Positions 5,323-5,632 of a DNA stretch of 5,632 nucleotides are shown one piece after another. The notes beneath the pieces are model-generated. The model saw only the letters and a program-made list of their open reading frames with translations, made no database searches and was not told where the DNA came from. Numbering within the stretch: the stretch's first letter is position 1; each line of letters starts with the position of its first letter. The DNA comes from DASWIP01 sp036397635 (GTDB taxonomy: Bacteria; Actinomycetota; AC-67). The translations under genes and the position numbers were made by a program. Location: assembly GCA_036397635.1 (NCBI GenBank), contig DASWIP010000035.1:1-5632 (forward strand), given 5' to 3'.

Positions 5323-5613
5323 CTAGACGTGCGCTATGACTTCGTAGCGCTCGACGTTCTTGACTTCAAAGCCAAGCTTTTCAGTTGAGGTCTTGCGCAA
5401 CTGCGACGCAGCGGCCTCACTCGCCTGAAGTTCCTGTTCGGTTTCGAACAGCGTTAGTGTGAGCATCTTGCCGCTCTTTCGATCTGCACACCAATAACCG
5501 TTCTTGAAGCCATCCAGAGCCTTTACGCCCGGGATGACGTCGTTCTCGACGACGCGGATCGCATCGTCGATCTTGGCAGGCGCGCCTTGGATCGTTGTGA
5601 GTCGTGCGAACAT
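5323..5613 (-). CDS. ABM-like dimeric alpha/beta-barrel protein (second copy, low GC)
   Basis: This 96-residue small cytosolic protein of the same fold as the first copy opens with the strand FARLTTIQG. A helix follows (PAKIDDAIRVVENDVIPGV, 12-30), then KALDGFKNGYWCADRKSGKM (31-50), the strand LTLTLFETEQELQASEAAA and the C-terminal strand NVERYEVIAHV. It shares the VIPxxKAxxGFxxGxW and TLFETE landmarks with its neighbour but little else, so the two are not a recent duplication. A single Cys (C42) follows the conserved Trp. The enzymatic role, if any, cannot be told. AGGAG (5620-5624 on the other strand) 6 nt before ATG 5613 fixes the start. GC in sampled 60-base blocks is 48-58 %, against about 65-78 % elsewhere, and codons with A or T at the third position are common. 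Horizontal acquisition is likely. The promoter lies beyond the window. Confidence 0.88.
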   Translation of the reverse strand: MFARLTTIQGAPAKIDDAIRVVENDVIPGVKALDGFKNGYWCADRKSGKMLTLTLFETEQELQASEAAASQLRKTSTEKLGFEVKNVERYEVIAHV

Positions 5614-5632
5614 ATGGTGCTCCTCTCGGTTG

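Overview
This is a GC-rich bacterial window of roughly 65-70 % GC, with lower GC at the far right. GC-ending codons, GTG starts, the actinobacterial look of the RF3 and KhtTU proteins, and a probable leaderless promoter all suggest a high-GC Gram-positive (Actinomycetota). The genus cannot be told from the sequence.

Left part, + strand: the 3' end of a DoxX-like membrane protein gene, then a hairpin. A 25-bp MerR-type dyad with a promoter follows. It appears to drive a compact cluster: a 54-residue Cys4 mini-protein (my own reading of the frame, probably leaderless), a cysteine-free MerR-family regulator whose GTG start overlaps the stop of the mini-protein, and prfC (peptide chain release factor 3) 11 nt further on. 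The layout suggests that a stress-type regulator controls a translation factor. The inducing signal is unknown.

Middle part, + strand: after an 84-nt gap come khtT and khtU, 3 nt apart. They encode the RCK_C-type regulatory subunit and the membrane subunit of a CPA2 K+/H+ antiporter. KhtU has no RCK domain of its own, so the two genes form one functional unit for K+ efflux and pH homeostasis.

Right part, - strand: two small genes of the dimeric alpha/beta-barrel (antibiotic biosynthesis monooxygenase-like, ABM) fold, facing the khtTU operon. The first has a promoter with a perfect TTGACA box and a 9+9 bp palindrome over the promoter core, which indicates repression. The second is a diverged homologue with clearly lower GC and its own strong intrinsic terminator. 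About 490 bp between their coding parts hold this control region and one doubtful 69-codon frame with no recognisable relatives.

The points most worth checking are the operator, leaderless mini-ORF, merR and prfC arrangement, and the palindromic operator of the first ABM-like gene. I see no mobile element, CRISPR array, tRNA or rRNA.
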